A DNA stretch of 64,000 nt from Camelus bactrianus. Its lineage: Eukaryota > Chordata > Mammalia > Artiodactyla > Camelidae. The stretch spans positions 79,074,001 to 79,138,000 of the forward strand of contig NC_133545.1 in the NCBI RefSeq assembly GCF_048773025.1, given 5' to 3'. Numbering within the stretch: the first letter of the stretch is position 1; each line of letters begins with the position of its first letter. Positions 39,901 through 52,110 of this stretch are shown here, piece after piece. Made by a program: the position numbers and the translations under genes. The notes under the pieces were generated by a model. The model was given only the letters and a program-made list of their open reading frames with translations, was not told where the DNA came from and made no database searches.

Positions 39901-42579
39901 GTTCTTGCCCATATGAACATGGTTCTGGTAGGCCGTTGTATGTAGATTCTTTTTCAGTATATTCTTAAAAAAAAAAAAAAAGAAGTGGGTTTGATGTATA
40001 AAGGCTTCAGAGTAAATCTTAAGAATGAAAATGTTAGTACAGTCATGCTTAGATGTTAAAATATCCTCAAGAATTGACTTTAATGTATCTTAAAATTCTC
40101 TTTGTTTTCTTTACAGTGACTTTATTCATTAAAAGAAAAACAAATCTCTTTTTAAAATGCATGGCTTGAAGTAGAAACAACAAAACAATACATTTTCATA
40201 ATAAATTCTGCAGAAGTATCCCAAGTTCTCTTTCTCAATGAGGGTTGGTGGAAAACTTGGACCAGATTAGTTTTCTCTCTCTTCAAAATCATAACACTGA
40301 TTTGGCCTTCCATGTTACCTTCCTAGCTTCTATAAAAATGTAAACAGAAACAAAACTTCCAAGAGACAGTGGATAAAATTGGGAGTTTGAGATTTGCAGA
40401 TGTTAGCCACTATATAAAAAACAGATTAAAAAAAAAACAAATTTCTTCTGTATAGCACAGGGAACTATATTCAATTTCTTATATTAATCTTTAATGAAAA
40501 AGAATATGAAAACGAATATATGTATATATATATGCATGACTGGGATATTATGCTGTACACCAGAAATTGATGCATTGTAACTAACTGTACTTCAATTTAA
40601 AAAAATTTTTTTAAATTAAAAATTTAAAAAAAATTTGCTGTAGGATGACATTAACAGAAATGCCCACGTTAGCTTTGTTGCTGTGAATAGCCCATGGGAA
40701 ACATTTATTTTAGAAAATTAGTGCTAAGTAGAACACATTATAAACTCAAACTCATCTCCTTTATGATAATCATCCCTATGAAACTTACTATAATTCTTAT
40801 TCTTCACTCATCACTAGAAAAATTAAAATCTGGTGGGAATGGTATAGCTCAGTAGTAGAGTGTAACGCTTAACAAGCATGAGGTCCTGGGTTCAATCCCT
40901 GGTACCTACTCTTAAAAAAAAAATCTAAAGACAATTAAGCCCACGATTATATTAAACTAACACTTTACATATTTGCTTTCCCTCTTTTTCTTAGCTGTAG
41001 AAACAGAAAATTTAGGGTTATTTTGTAGTCTTGCTTTTAAAGAGTTTTATGAAAGGACATAAAAAATACACTGAAAATATGAATAAATACGTCTGGGTTA
41101 TGTTTCAAAAGCAAGCATTTTCACTGACTTTGTTTCATCTGCTCTTCGTGGAGCCCTAGGACAAAGTGCAGGCAAGTGTTGAAACCAAATTTGGTTATTG
41201 GACAAACTAAGGCTCTGAGAAGTAAAGACTTAGATCAGAAATTCGGAGTGATACACAGCGAATTCTCGCATCTTTTGTTAGGCGCTTGCTTCCTGCTGCT
41301 TAGAAAGGGCTTTTTAATTAACCACAGGGAAAAGTACAAACTGATTCCTTCTTACGGGCACTCCGGGCAGTTTGGTCAGCTGTGTCCATACGCAGGACTT
41401 TAAGTGACTCAGGACTTCTGAGTGCTTATATAAAGGGTATAGTCTCATTATTGCAGTGCGTCCTCCCTGGGACGGTTCTTCACCGAGGGTATCATGCACA
41501 CGTCCCCTCCAGGCTTGGCGCACACGCTAGGGCTGTGATTACACTTTGCTGAGAGGCACTTACCAATGGCAAGAAATATTCATCATGTAGAATGGAAGTA
41601 TGTCTGTACCCTGTAACCTCACCCAACCTTTAATTCCAAAATTTTACCTTGCAGTGAAATATAAAACACAAATCTCAAAAACCTAAGACCATAAAAAAAA
41701 GTGCAGTAGTCAAATTATTCCACCTTGTGTGACACTGCAGTCTGCTTCTCTCAGATGATCACCATTTTGTCATTTAATACTCATTGTTTCTGGGTTATAC
41801 TTTGAGTAAAGCAAGACTGAAGTGAGATGCCTTTGCTTGATGGAGAGGAACAATCATAAGAGGTGTATAATTATTCTTATCTCCTGATCAACTAAGATCA
41901 TTAAAAGGGGAGTCTCTTTTTGTGTGTTTATTGTGTGCTAAGTTGTATATTGTGTGCTAAGTTTCATGAATGTTGTTTCATTTAAACCATAGAACAACCC
42001 TAAAATACATCACTGTGAGCTTAATATTTTGGAAGATGAAACCGAGGTGAGAAAGGTTGAGTAATTTTTTTCCTTTTTCTTTCTTATGTTTCAAACCCTA
42101 CACTATTTTAATTCTGTGGGGAAACAGCTCAATACTTAAGAAAGATTTATATTTGTTTGTTTTTCATCGATGCTTGACAGAAAAGGTGGGGCTATTCCCT
42201 TTAAAAAATAATGTTCTGGGAGGTAATGCTTCTATTTCTATATACATACCTTGATTAATTGAAGGAAAAAGAATCTGTTGATCAATTCCTTTTTTATTTT
42301 TCTCGTGTTTGACAACACATACGTGTTCTTTATCCATGGACTTTTCAGGCACGGTCAGCCAGCTCAGCTTCATGTACGTATTGCTGGTCTTCACGGTGTC
42401 TCCCTGCTGGGACTGCAGAATCCTGTTGTCATTCTTTTCTTTCCAGGAAACCTTAATAACACCAGGGAAGAAGTTCTCCAGAAGACAAAGATACGTTCCA
42501 GCCCGATGGAGGTTTATTTCAGCAATTGAAGGCAGGAAAATAGTGGGCTTGGGGGAAACGTCTGCATCAAGGTCTCTAG
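36801..42579 (-). CDS. TRGC: T-cell receptor gamma constant gene, cassette B (five exons)
   Basis: Exons in transcription order: EX1 42,579-42,250; EX2A 38,682-38,623; EX2B 38,393-38,346; EX2C 38,086-38,039; EX3 36,943-36,801. All splice sites are AG/GT with phase 1, and the exon lengths equal those of cassette A (330, 60, 48, 48 and 143). The product has 208 residues after the J splice codon: an Ig-like C domain, a three-cysteine connecting region with one N-S-T sequon, and a transmembrane segment with Lys. The J in this cassette has an intact RSS, so this gene is the better candidate for a working receptor chain. Confidence 0.94.
38039..38086 (-). CDS. TRGC: TRGC EX2C, cassette B: connecting-region exon
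   Basis: Encodes [16 protein letters not shown] in 48 bases, with the N-S-T sequon and one cysteine. The acceptor is CCTAG and the donor GTAAG. Confidence 0.88.
38346..38393 (-). CDS. TRGC: TRGC EX2B, cassette B: connecting-region exon
   Basis: Encodes [16 protein letters not shown] in 48 bases, with one cysteine. The first codon is Lys instead of the Glu of cassette A because EX2A ends in A. Confidence 0.88.
38623..38682 (-). CDS. TRGC: TRGC EX2A, cassette B: connecting-region exon
   Basis: Encodes [20 protein letters not shown] in 60 bases, with one cysteine. The donor here is GTAAGT. Confidence 0.85.
40370..40630 (+). mobile_element. LINE-1 3' end fragment
   Basis: Contains 'tataaaaaacagattaaaaa', 'cttctgtatagcacaggg', 'gaatatgaaaacgaatat', 'ctgtacaccagaaattg' and a terminal A-rich part. 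The cassette A position (about 14,125) has no such insert, so it came after the duplication. Confidence 0.85.
40832..40919 (+). mobile_element. Camelid tRNA-derived SINE (vic/VIC type)
   Basis: The forward copy reads 'ggtatagctcagtagtag' (box A) and 'cctgggttcaatccctgg' (box B), then 'tacctactctt' and an A run. It is flanked by the target duplication AAAATCT (40,825-40,831 and about 40,920-40,926). Cassette A lacks it. It is a SINE rather than a working tRNA gene. Confidence 0.92.
42250..42579 (-). CDS. TRGC: TRGC EX1, cassette B: Ig-like constant domain
   Basis: After CCGCAG the exon reads [17 protein letters not shown], and later [28 protein letters not shown] and [10 protein letters not shown], ending at a GTATGT donor. 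The block [11 protein letters not shown] is exactly that of human TRGC. Both domain cysteines are present. Confidence 0.95.
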
Positions 42580-42914
42580 CTGCGGGGAGCGGAATTAAAA
42601 TAGTAATTAAGGAGAATTATGACAGAAACACAAAGGTTGTGTGGTTTGGAACCGTGTAGTAAAAGGAAGGAGCCATTGAATCAGCGCTCAAGTTGACCTT
42701 ATGGCCACAGTCAGCTGTCAGGTGCTAATTATTGTTCTTATTTTCAATGGGAAGAAGGTTCAAGACTTTATGTAACTTGCCCAAAGTCACAGCTATTAAG
42801 TAGCACTGGCTGATTTGCACCTTGGCCTCCGTTCTTTGCATGTATGCTAAGATAGGCTATGACTTTTAACTGCCACATATCATGGCTTCCGACATTCATG
42901 GACACACTTTAAAA

Positions 42915-43150
42915 AAAAAATCTTGTGTGTATTTCCCTGTGCTATACAGTATAATCTTGTTTATCTATTCCCACCTTCTGCCCCTTTGGCGACCACAAGT
43001 TTGTATTCTATGTCTATGAGTCTGTTTCTGTTTTGTTATGTGACAATGAATATATATATGTTCATGTATAACTGAAAAATTGTGCTCTACACTGGAATTT
43101 GACACAACATTGTAAAATGACTATAAATCAATAAAAAATGTTTAAAAAAA
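42915..43150 (+). mobile_element. LINE-1 3' fragment
   Basis: Text such as 'tttccctgtgctatacag', 'gtttatctattcccacc', 'gtctatgagtctgtttctg' and 'tgactataaatcaataaaaa' is typical of LINE-1 tails in artiodactyls. It is flanked by the direct repeat AAATCT(TTTG) type text and is absent from cassette A (about 16,410). Confidence 0.8.
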
Positions 43151-43689
43151 ATCTCTTTTGTTCTATCATAGTGGAGGCTGTTTTAGGCTGAATGGGTGGG
43201 TGGTGGGGATGGGTATAAAGGAGGAGACCAGGTAACAATGATGACCTTTCTACAGGTGAGGATCTTTGGCTATTTCTAAACTACTTCCCATTCCCATCCC
43301 ATGAGTTTTGTAACTTACACTCTCTTTGGTCCAATAAAAACTTCTTATGATCTGCAACTCTGTGGAAACTCATTCTTTATTTAACTGATTCTGGGATGCA
43401 ACATATTTCCATATTTTCCTTACTAATAAATGTCAGGAGGAAATTTATCAGTTTTTAAAAACAATATACAGTCACTTGCATTAATGGGAATCTATGTCCA
43501 CCTGTACTTGACAGCCTATCAAGTTGAATTTTTAGTTTCATATGTGGGTCCCACGCCCAGTTCTGCAGTGACGGGGTTCGCCTCATTGGTTCCTATTTTA
43601 TACAAACTCTCAGTGTCTCATATGCACCAATCCAGATTTTTGAGTAGGGCCATATTAAAGCTGCACCTCCAAATTATTTATTGTGCCTT

Positions 43690-43880
43690 GAATATATTGA
43701 AATATTTGAATATTGAAATATTTGAATATTGAAATATTTCTAAAATTTCTATTATAAATGCATCTTCATAATATATAAATATTATTTATATATTCATAAA
43801 TATTTGAATATTTATATATTCATAAATATTTGAATATTGAAATATTTCTAAAACTTCTATTATAAATGCATCTTCATAAA
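43690..43880. repeat. AT-rich local tandem duplication
   Basis: A run starting GAATATTGAAATATTTCT at 43,724 recurs at 43,832, a period of about 108 bases, with nested 'gaaatattt' units. Cassette A has only single-copy AT-rich sequence at the matching point. Confidence 0.85.
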
Positions 43881-46800
43881 TGCTCTCACATGAACATTAT
43901 CAAGTAATGCACTTATCAGGCACTTTGTCTCACTTCAGAAAATGTTCACCAAAAGAGCACATTGTATCTTGGAATTCCATTTGAAGTTGAAGCATGACTA
44001 AAAATACATCATATTTTAACTCTCAGTGTCTCCCTCATAATTTGAATCTGCCTTGTAAGGCTGCTGAGCATCTTCAGAGCTCCATCATTTTCTCTTTTTT
44101 TCACCTGCTGAATAAAGTGTATATATAATTAGAGATTATATTAAAAGTATAGTTCCTGCGTTTCTTACAACTTCAAAATAGATGCCGAAACGTCTTACAT
44201 GTACAAAGGCAAATGACTTGAATGCTGGAATGTTACTGACTATGCATTTATTGCTAATCTAACAATTGGAATTATAAATGTAAGAACCTTTTCCAATTTG
44301 ATTTCCAATGAAAGACAAATATTTTACTAATACTCAATTCAAATTGGAGTTCAGAGTTCATTTCATCATTTGATGGGCAATTTCTTAAGAATAACTATAC
44401 TCCTCATTTGAGAAGAAAAGGAAACAATTCTTGAGAATTTCTGCCTCTTTAGCAAAGTTCTTGATTTTCTTCTAAATCAGCAAGCAAACATAAATGTTTA
44501 AAATCATGCTGAAAGTATAAGTAGGCCATAATGTACTCATTTTTATTTTATACAATTATTTTAGTACAAATAGTTTTTTATTGATAATAATGGTAAGGTA
44601 CTGTATATTTCTCCAACTGTATACTTTGTTTATATTGACTTGTTTTTCTTATCATTTTTTCTTTTATAAATTAAATAGACCTATTGCATATCTAAATAAG
44701 AATATCAAATTATGACATTTCTAACTATATTTAATTGATTTTACATTTTGATCATTTTCTTTATGAACTAAAACTTTTTCTGAAGAATATGAGCAAAACT
44801 CATTGGCTATACATTTTAGAGCCAACAAACATTGGTGTTAGAGAAGCTATCAATTAAGATCAAGGGTTCAGATTTGGAGCACGTAAAATAACAAGAAATA
44901 CAAAAAAAACCAAACAAACACATTTTAATCTCATGATTTTTTTGCCAAGTGGGGAAGAGTCAGCTTAAGAGAGACAACTATCTTCAAATTCAATGTTTTG
45001 CGTGTGAGTGGACAGTAAGACAACTTTCCATTTGAGGAGTAGGAAGTGTAGCTTCATCCTCTGGAGAATTTCTGTTCTGTCCACATTCTTGGCTGAAAAC
45101 AACTCTCATTATTGAATACAATTCTCCCTTGACATTTGAACTGGGTGTAGATACATATACCCAGCACCCCTCATGTGCCAAGACAATGTGCCAAGCACAC
45201 TATTCACATTATCTCATTGAATTCCCGTACACCACCTGCTGGATACACACTGTTATCCCATTTTATGGATTAGGAGACTGAGGCCAGAGAATAATCACTA
45301 AAATTCACATAAGCAGTAAATGGTGGATTCATAGCACCAAGTCAGCCTGACTCTGAAGCCTGGGCACATTGAAAACACCCTTTCACCACCAGAAAATGAA
45401 ATATCAACTCACAAAATACACCTGTAATAACAAACTTCAGCCTTGGGCCAAACACTTCATGATGACTGAATACCTTATACAGGAGCCCTTTATAAAAGTC
45501 CACATGCAGACAAAGACAAATCTTGTTACAATATTTGCACAATGTTGTCTGTACTGTCCTTTACAATATGGATTTGTTTTAAAATCTTTCCTAAGAGTTC
45601 TACGTCTAATCCCCATTCACATTCTCATTTTTTCCTAAATTCTTAACTATTTTTCCAATTTGTTTCTTGCCTTCCCTCTATTACCTTGAAAAAATTGTGT
45701 CCTTCTGATACCTCCCTATGACGAAAATTATATTCCATTACCAAAGACTTTCTATGATGATTTCAAAGTGATTCAATACATATTGAAATCTTTAGACTAA
45801 TTTAGCTTCTCTGAATTCTTCAAATCCTAGTAAAACTAAGACTGCCTACAATCCAAGAGACCAGGCTTCCGGTCCTGGTTTGTTTCGCTCCTAACAAGTT
45901 CTGTGGTGAGCAAATCAGGTAAATTATATCCTTTAATACTTTATTTATTTGAAAACAAAGGTGTTAGTATAAATCAATGCAACATAACTACCAGTGCTGA
46001 AGGGAGACCAAAATAAAACAAGATCTGAAAAGCAAGTTGATTAAAAATGCTATAGAAATGAGATAATAATGATTATTATCATTATTTGCAATTTGTCATA
46101 ACTGTGTAGTCCAACATGACATTGAATCTCATGGGACCAAACTTGATCTCACTGATAGGAATTCAGTATTTTGGGGTTGCAATTGGATCTGTGGCAATTA
46201 AACATGAAGACTGATTCCCTGGTTTGCATTCCATTGCACTCTCATTTGCCTGGAATTCTCAAAGCGGTCATCACAGGAAACGTGCCTTTTACACACATCT
46301 AATTAAAAGGCAATGATCTGTCTTGTCTTAGCCCCTGCATCTCCAGGGTTAAGAAAATCAAAAGGAATATTGGCTAAAGCCTAAAATATGCGGGCAATAT
46401 ATGGAACTGCTTCACTTGTGTTGTCCACAACAGATGGCTTTTTAACCAATCAACAGCATAATCTATTTCTGTTTCAAATTTTTACTAGAAATTTCAGCCT
46501 CAAACTGACTTCTATCCAACCCACATGCAGAGCTAAGCTTGCAACTCCTGGCAGTGGGCCTTGAAGGCACAATGACTAGAGAAATGGCAGGATGCCTGGC
46601 CCTCAGATTCCTCCAATATTCATGGTGGATCACGAAAACCTTACCTGCCTGACCCTCTCTTCAGGATCACCATCTGTGAATGACATTAAATATTACAATG
46701 TCCATAATATTGATGCACTGGGAATATAAATGGGTTTGATTAAAGACCACTTCTTCCATTTTACAAAATAGATGTTGAAGGCAACACCCCCTTTTTACTT

Positions 46801-49346
46801 TACTTTCCTCCTGAAGACTCCTGCAATGAAGTCCTTTTCTAATTTTATGATGAGAAAATATATCTTATTTGAAATTTTGGTGTGCTTCTTTACCAGTTTA
46901 TTGAAAGTATGTATTCCACTACATTTTTTTCAGCTTTTAAATTTTTTATTCACTTTTTTAAAAATAGAGATAGACTGACACTGAACTCTCTTTCCTTTGA
47001 GCATAAAATCTTACCCTGTGCTTCCTGCTAGATCATCACAGGCCTTATTTCTTCTGCTTCCATCAATGCCTTGATCTTCTATTCTTATTTCATGCTCTGC
47101 CTATACATGTGTTTTCCATTTGAGGTCTCAATCAATTTTGGAAACAAGCCATTTAAATAAATGACAAATAGCTTGCCCATCACAGGGATTGATCATTTAA
47201 TAAGGTCTAACTCCACTATGACATGAGAAATGGGAGATAATGTTTGCCCATCCTAGTTCTGTGATATAGATGCAAAACATTCGGAAATCACACAGAATTG
47301 TGCCTGCTTTATCCTTTTGCCCCTATTTTTTCAATATTTATATAAACACAGACAGAAATTGGCCCTGCTACCATTACACAGAGGTGATGCTCAGCAAAAC
47401 TACATGAGATGTGAATGTGGTCAAGAATGGATGAGTGACTCCTCTCTGCCTGGGCAGCTCAGGTTACATCTGTTCCTGCCTCATCACACATCTATTGGGA
47501 AGATAATTTCATCTTTTCTCACCATTTTTCCTGAATCTTTTAAATCTCCTCTGGAAAGGGTTTTTCATGTACAAAGTCATTTCTTTGCCTAGAGTGTAAC
47601 TTAGAGTTAATGTCTTTAGCTATCAAAGACGAACAATAATAAGAATAATATATTTGAGCATTAAATAAATGCTTACTCAATACATTTTGCAGATGTTTTG
47701 TGATTTGTATGTGTTGAGGTGTGTGTATCAAATGATTCTACGGTAGCTTCCTTCCATAACCCAGTCCTGATTTAGGAGACCATATGAGCTGTTACAGACA
47801 ATGATGAGTTCTTAAGCTATTCATTGCTAAGAGGATGCTCCTTTTGACTTGAAAATTGCCTTATGGTTCCTAGGGCATTAAATTCATACCCTGTCCTGCT
47901 CAACGGAGGATTTTATTTAGTTTTCCATTTTCTGCCTCCATCATGATTGGAAAGCAGCTGTGGCTTATGCAATTGTCAAGTATTTTAGTAGAAATGCTGT
48001 AATTCTTCTACCAGATTCAGTATTTCTGGCAAATACAATGCTAAAACAGAAATAAAATTGAGCCCAATGGTGTCATTCTGTGGAGATACCCTGAGAATCA
48101 TATTTTGAGCATTTAATAAGTCTATATTCAATATGACTTATACACACTTTTTAGGGAGAAGAGAGGTTATTTCAGTGCCATGATTAAAAACAGAAGCATT
48201 GTTTTCACTCATGAGTAGTAAAAAAAAAATGAACTATTACTTATTAAGTAGTCAATTAAAGAAACTATTTAAATGATGAGGCTACAGAATTGTAAGTACT
48301 CAGGATATAAAAACATGATGTAAAGATTTCTAACATCACATAATGGCCCACACCATGCACTTTGGAATAACAAGTCTCTGTTGAATCCTAAACTTGTTAC
48401 ATGACTTTAGGCAACTAACAGAACACCCCTAAACCTCAGTTTCCTTATCTATGAAATGGGAAGAAGAGAATTCCTGTTGAGGAATGAGATACAATGCTGA
48501 AACAGCATATCATGGTATCTGGCCCTCAGTCCATATTTGCTAATATTAAAATTCTCTTTAGTGGAATGGTTTGGGGCCGTTTCACCAAATTCTTCCACCA
48601 AACAAAAGATATGGGCTTTATAAGCAATAACTGTTACATCAATTAAGAAAGGAAACAAGCTCATCAATCCAAGACATCTCACTTTTCAGCAGCCACAGAC
48701 CCTAGAACATGGGGTCCAATCAAGCCAGAATCTAGAGTGCTTTTCCACCAGACTAGAAGCTGTTTGAGTGTTGGGACTTGTCCTATCTGCATCTTGTTCA
48801 CCCTTTTATCTCCAGAAACTGTCCTCAATAAATGTTTGCTGAGAGAATGAAAGTGCAAATGAGGATGTAAAGCCATGCAGACTCTTTCCATGGACTTTGG
48901 AGTGGAAATGGCTCCTTGAGCTCACAAATTCCATTAACTTGGACCAGATCCAGGCAATGTAACAAGTGATGCAATAGCATAAACTCAGCTGAGCTCAGCC
49001 TACCTGTAAGAAGCTAGAGCAATAAGAAGTAGGGTTTACTGATGTTCTGTAGTCATTTACTATGAGAATTTTTTGCACTGCTTTTAGGGATGAAATGAAA
49101 ACCGTTAATATTGGTTTTGCAGGTTACTGGGAGAAAGGAACACTGTGTTTTAGCTCCAACTATAGAGAAGAGAAAATTAAGAAAGGTGCTTCTCACTTAG
49201 TAGACCATCTACAGGAAAAGGAACTTGAACCGATAACATACCGGCACAATAAATACTATGTTAATGGTGTAAGAAACATAAACGAAATAATGAAACAGAC
49301 AGGGTCGCCGAAACATTCTAATATCTAGCGTGACTCTATTGCATGT

Positions 49347-49373
49347 ATGTGTGTGTGTCTGTGTGTGTGTGTG
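49347..49373. repeat. (TG)n microsatellite near TRGJ, cassette B
   Basis: A short TG run about 230 bases downstream of the J donor in gene orientation. A shorter version lies at 22,749-22,760 in cassette A. Confidence 0.9.
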
Positions 49374-49600
49374 CATTCTAAATGAAGAATTTCAACCTGC
49401 TTTTGAGCGGGGAAGAGAACAGACCATTTTCAAAGTAGTTTTGTTTCCATATACAGGGAGCAGAAGCTGCAAACTTGCTGTTCACATGCTGAGGCCAAGA
49501 ATGTGGCAGTCAGATAAGGGGCATCCTAAATTGTTTTTTTGGAAAACTATCTGTCAGTTTTTCACTACTAAGGTAAAAATAGAAGAAAAAAGTTACTTAC

Positions 49601-49660
49601 CAAGGGGAACCACTATGAGCTCAGTCCCTTTTCCAAATGTCTTCCTCCAGCCCGAGCTAT
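49601..49660 (-). CDS. TRGJ: TRGJ segment, cassette B
   Basis: On the minus strand the 60-base segment encodes SSGWRKTFGKGTELIVVPL and leaves one base (G) before a GTAAGT donor. That G joins CT of TRGC EX1 to give Ala, keeping frame. It has Phe-Gly-Lys-Gly, the J signature, and an intact 12-RSS upstream. It lies about 7.0 kb before EX1 and about 5.0 kb after the nearest V. It looks functional. Confidence 0.93.
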
Positions 49661-49688
49661 CACACTGGTTAAAGTTTCAACAAAAACC
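49661..49688 (-). promoter_or_regulatory. 12-RSS of cassette B TRGJ
   Basis: Nonamer GGTTTTTGT (49,680-49,688), a spacer of 12 bases and heptamer CAGTGTG (49,661-49,667), read on the minus strand. The nonamer is a perfect consensus and the heptamer keeps the GTG next to the J coding end, with one change from CACTGTG. Confidence 0.92.
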
Positions 49689-52110
49689 TCAGCCTTCCCC
49701 TAGTTTCCCGAAGTGACTAGCAGTTAAAAAATTTTGTACTGGCAATTTGATCTTCTGGGTTCTTTTGGAAGTCCTTGAACGTAGGTTTTATGGTATCTGA
49801 TAGTCAATAAATTTGCCTCAAAATGGACTCAAATACCTGTTTTCTTCAGAGGAGTAATTATTGAAAACACTGATAAAAGATGAAAGAGATAAAAGCAGGA
49901 AAAGAAGATGTGATGTCAGCTACTGGTTAACCAACTGCTTTTCTAAATTACCAGGAAAAGCATTCAAAGAATTAAGACTTCTTTTGAAATATCCAGGTGT
50001 TCAGCTGCGTTGAAACTGCTCCAAGTTTGCATCAAAGGAAAACCCCCTCTGTTCTCACTAACACCAGGGCTGCTCCGTTAGCGGTTTGGGAATGTATTTC
50101 TGAAAGGAGGAAGCTCTTCAGTAATTGAAAGTGCAAAGTATGCCAACACAAGTGTACTGAGAGATGGGATCAAGTTCTCTGTTCGTTGGGCAACACGGTT
50201 CTTTACCACAGTAATGCGAAAGGAGAAAATAAGTTCTGTGATGAATTGTCATATTTTTCTAAGCTAAAAAAGAAATGTGTCAAATTCCATCTCCTTTGAA
50301 ATAATAGATTTCTTATTTAAAGTAAAACTTGAAAACAAAGTCCAGGTTCTCTGATATGTTGAAAGAAGAAGTCTCTGGGAGGCTGTTCTGTAATCTTAAG
50401 CCACTCACCTTGGATCAGGAGAAAAAGAAATTGTGAAGAAGCAGCTGAATGCTCCTCTGAGTCCAGATGAACTATCCATGCGCTGGGACCCATAAAGGAC
50501 AAACCCTGATCCCTCCTGTCCCGTCCTGAGTCCCATGAGCAACCATTGCCTCTGTCCTGAGAATGAAAGTAAGAGGAGGTCACAGTGGGCAACTGTCCAT
50601 TCACAGTAGCTCACAGCCCCGAACACCATGGGACAGGACAAGAGACCTGGATGAAAATAAGGTTTAGAAGGCTTTTTTAAAAATTGAGAATTGAATTATT
50701 TGTATTTCATGTTATCAAATACTCTTTGCACCTATTGAGATTGAATTCTATCCACTAAGTCCATTTCTGTGACTCAGTGCTCTGTTTTTCTTTATTCCAG
50801 GGCCATGAGCAGATTATCAGGAACTTTAGGAGATGTCTAAATTTCAAGATCCATGAAGGATTTAAGCAATAGAATGCAAAAGAGTAAGTAAAGAGTTATA
50901 GAATCTTTTAATTAAGTTTATAAGAAAATACATGAACGAGAAGAAGAAAAGAGTGTTAAGATTTTACTAAAGGGCAAAATATTAAACCTGAATAAATGGA
51001 GAGACACGTCATATTCATGAAGGAAAAACTCAATATCATACAGTTGCTAATTTTCCCCAAAATCATGTATATGAGTTAACTATAATTCTAATCAGAATTA
51101 AGCCAACTTTTTTATTTATTTATTTTTGTTTCATAGTATAAGGGTTGGGGTGAGCTAGTTAAGTTGATTTTAATTTGAAATATGCAGCATTAATATGAGA
51201 TAATTAAAAATTGTTTCTTAAAAATAATAATGAATAGACATTTGGCCTAGCAGATCTTAACCCTTATTGCAAAGTTACTGCCATTGTATGATAATGATAT
51301 AAGAATACTGAAATATCAATGAAACATAAACCCTGCAAAAATGCTCCAAGTATATATTGGCATAAAAGTATAAGACATTTTTAAATTGTAGGAAAATGAC
51401 GGATTATTTTAACACTAAATTTGGACTATTGATTTTCTGTTGGGAAAACAAAAGTAGCTCTCCACTTCATACCATATAAATTAAGTTTTTATTAAAAAGG
51501 CACCTAGAGATGTGTGTTCGAGGGAACAAGTAGGAGACTCATTGGTTCACTTGGGAGACAATCTCCATCACAAATTTGTGAACTGGACACAGCAAGTCAA
51601 TTAACACTCTATACATATGCCTCCAAACAGCCTCCAGCAATCCTTGATTCACTTTTAATGTTTTCAACATGGTGGCTGCCTCCTCCATCAACCTGTTCCT
51701 TCCACGTTTGGGCACAATGATCTCCTGTCCACCAGGTGCTAATGCTCAGGGTCTCATCACCAAGGGTTTTCCACTTCTGAGGAGCTCTCAGGCTGTTCCC
51801 AGTGAGGTTGGGAGTATGTCCGGGAGAATTTCAAATTCAGCAAAGAAAGTAGGGTAAACAACTTCTCAACTCGGTCACTGTGATTGATCTGGAAGTCCTT
51901 TACTTTCTTCTCCATCCACCTATGGAAAATACTGTTGTCCTTTCCAGCAGGTTGAGAGTGGAGGAGGGTAGCAATCTTGTGTGTTCCATCTTGCTGCTTT
52001 TCTTTAGCTCATAGACTTGTGATGTCTATTTTTTCTCATAAAAAAAATTCCTAGAACTCAGAAGTCAGGAGAAATTCATTGTATAATAAAATTCTCTGCA
52101 GAGGATTCTC
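49689..52110. other. J 5' flank, cassette B
   Basis: No V or other gene is found. The stretch aligns with 23,094-25,200 of cassette A except for a LINE-1 relic at about 50,990-51,500. The open frame at 50,317-50,604 on the minus strand has no recognisable domain and no J motif. Confidence 0.5.
50990..51500 (+). mobile_element. LINE-1 ORF2-derived relic
   Basis: The stretch 'gagagacacgtcatattcat', 'tactcaatatcata' and 'gttaactataattctaatca' follows the LINE-1 ORF2 pattern in decayed form. No trace is seen in cassette A. Confidence 0.55.

Larger units (their letters stand above)
38683..42249 (-). other. TRGC: TRGC intron 1, cassette B
   Basis: No other exon is supported. It contains a MIR relic (about 39,330-39,485), a LINE-1 fragment (40,370-40,630) and a camelid SINE (40,832-40,919). 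The rest aligns to cassette A intron 1. Confidence 0.55.
42580..49600 (-). other. J-to-C intron, cassette B
   Basis: About 7.0 kb. No second J was found. It holds a LINE-1 tail (42,915-43,150), an AT-rich local duplication (43,690-43,880), MIR relics (45,160-45,340; 48,350-48,560) and a TG run (49,347-49,373). A plus-strand open frame at 49,062-49,328 is broken in cassette A and is not supported as a gene. Confidence 0.55.

Noticed and set aside
40832-40919. A tRNA gene
   Set aside because: The tRNA-like head has good box A and box B text, but it has the A-rich tail, target duplication and repeated copies of a SINE.
49062-49328. An 88-residue plus-strand frame just past the cassette B J donor
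   Set aside because: The matching cassette A sequence (about 22,440-22,690) is not open, and no family is recognised.
50317-50604. A possible second J or exon with a GTGAGT-like donor
   Set aside because: No Phe-Gly-X-Gly motif or RSS is found in the matching frame.
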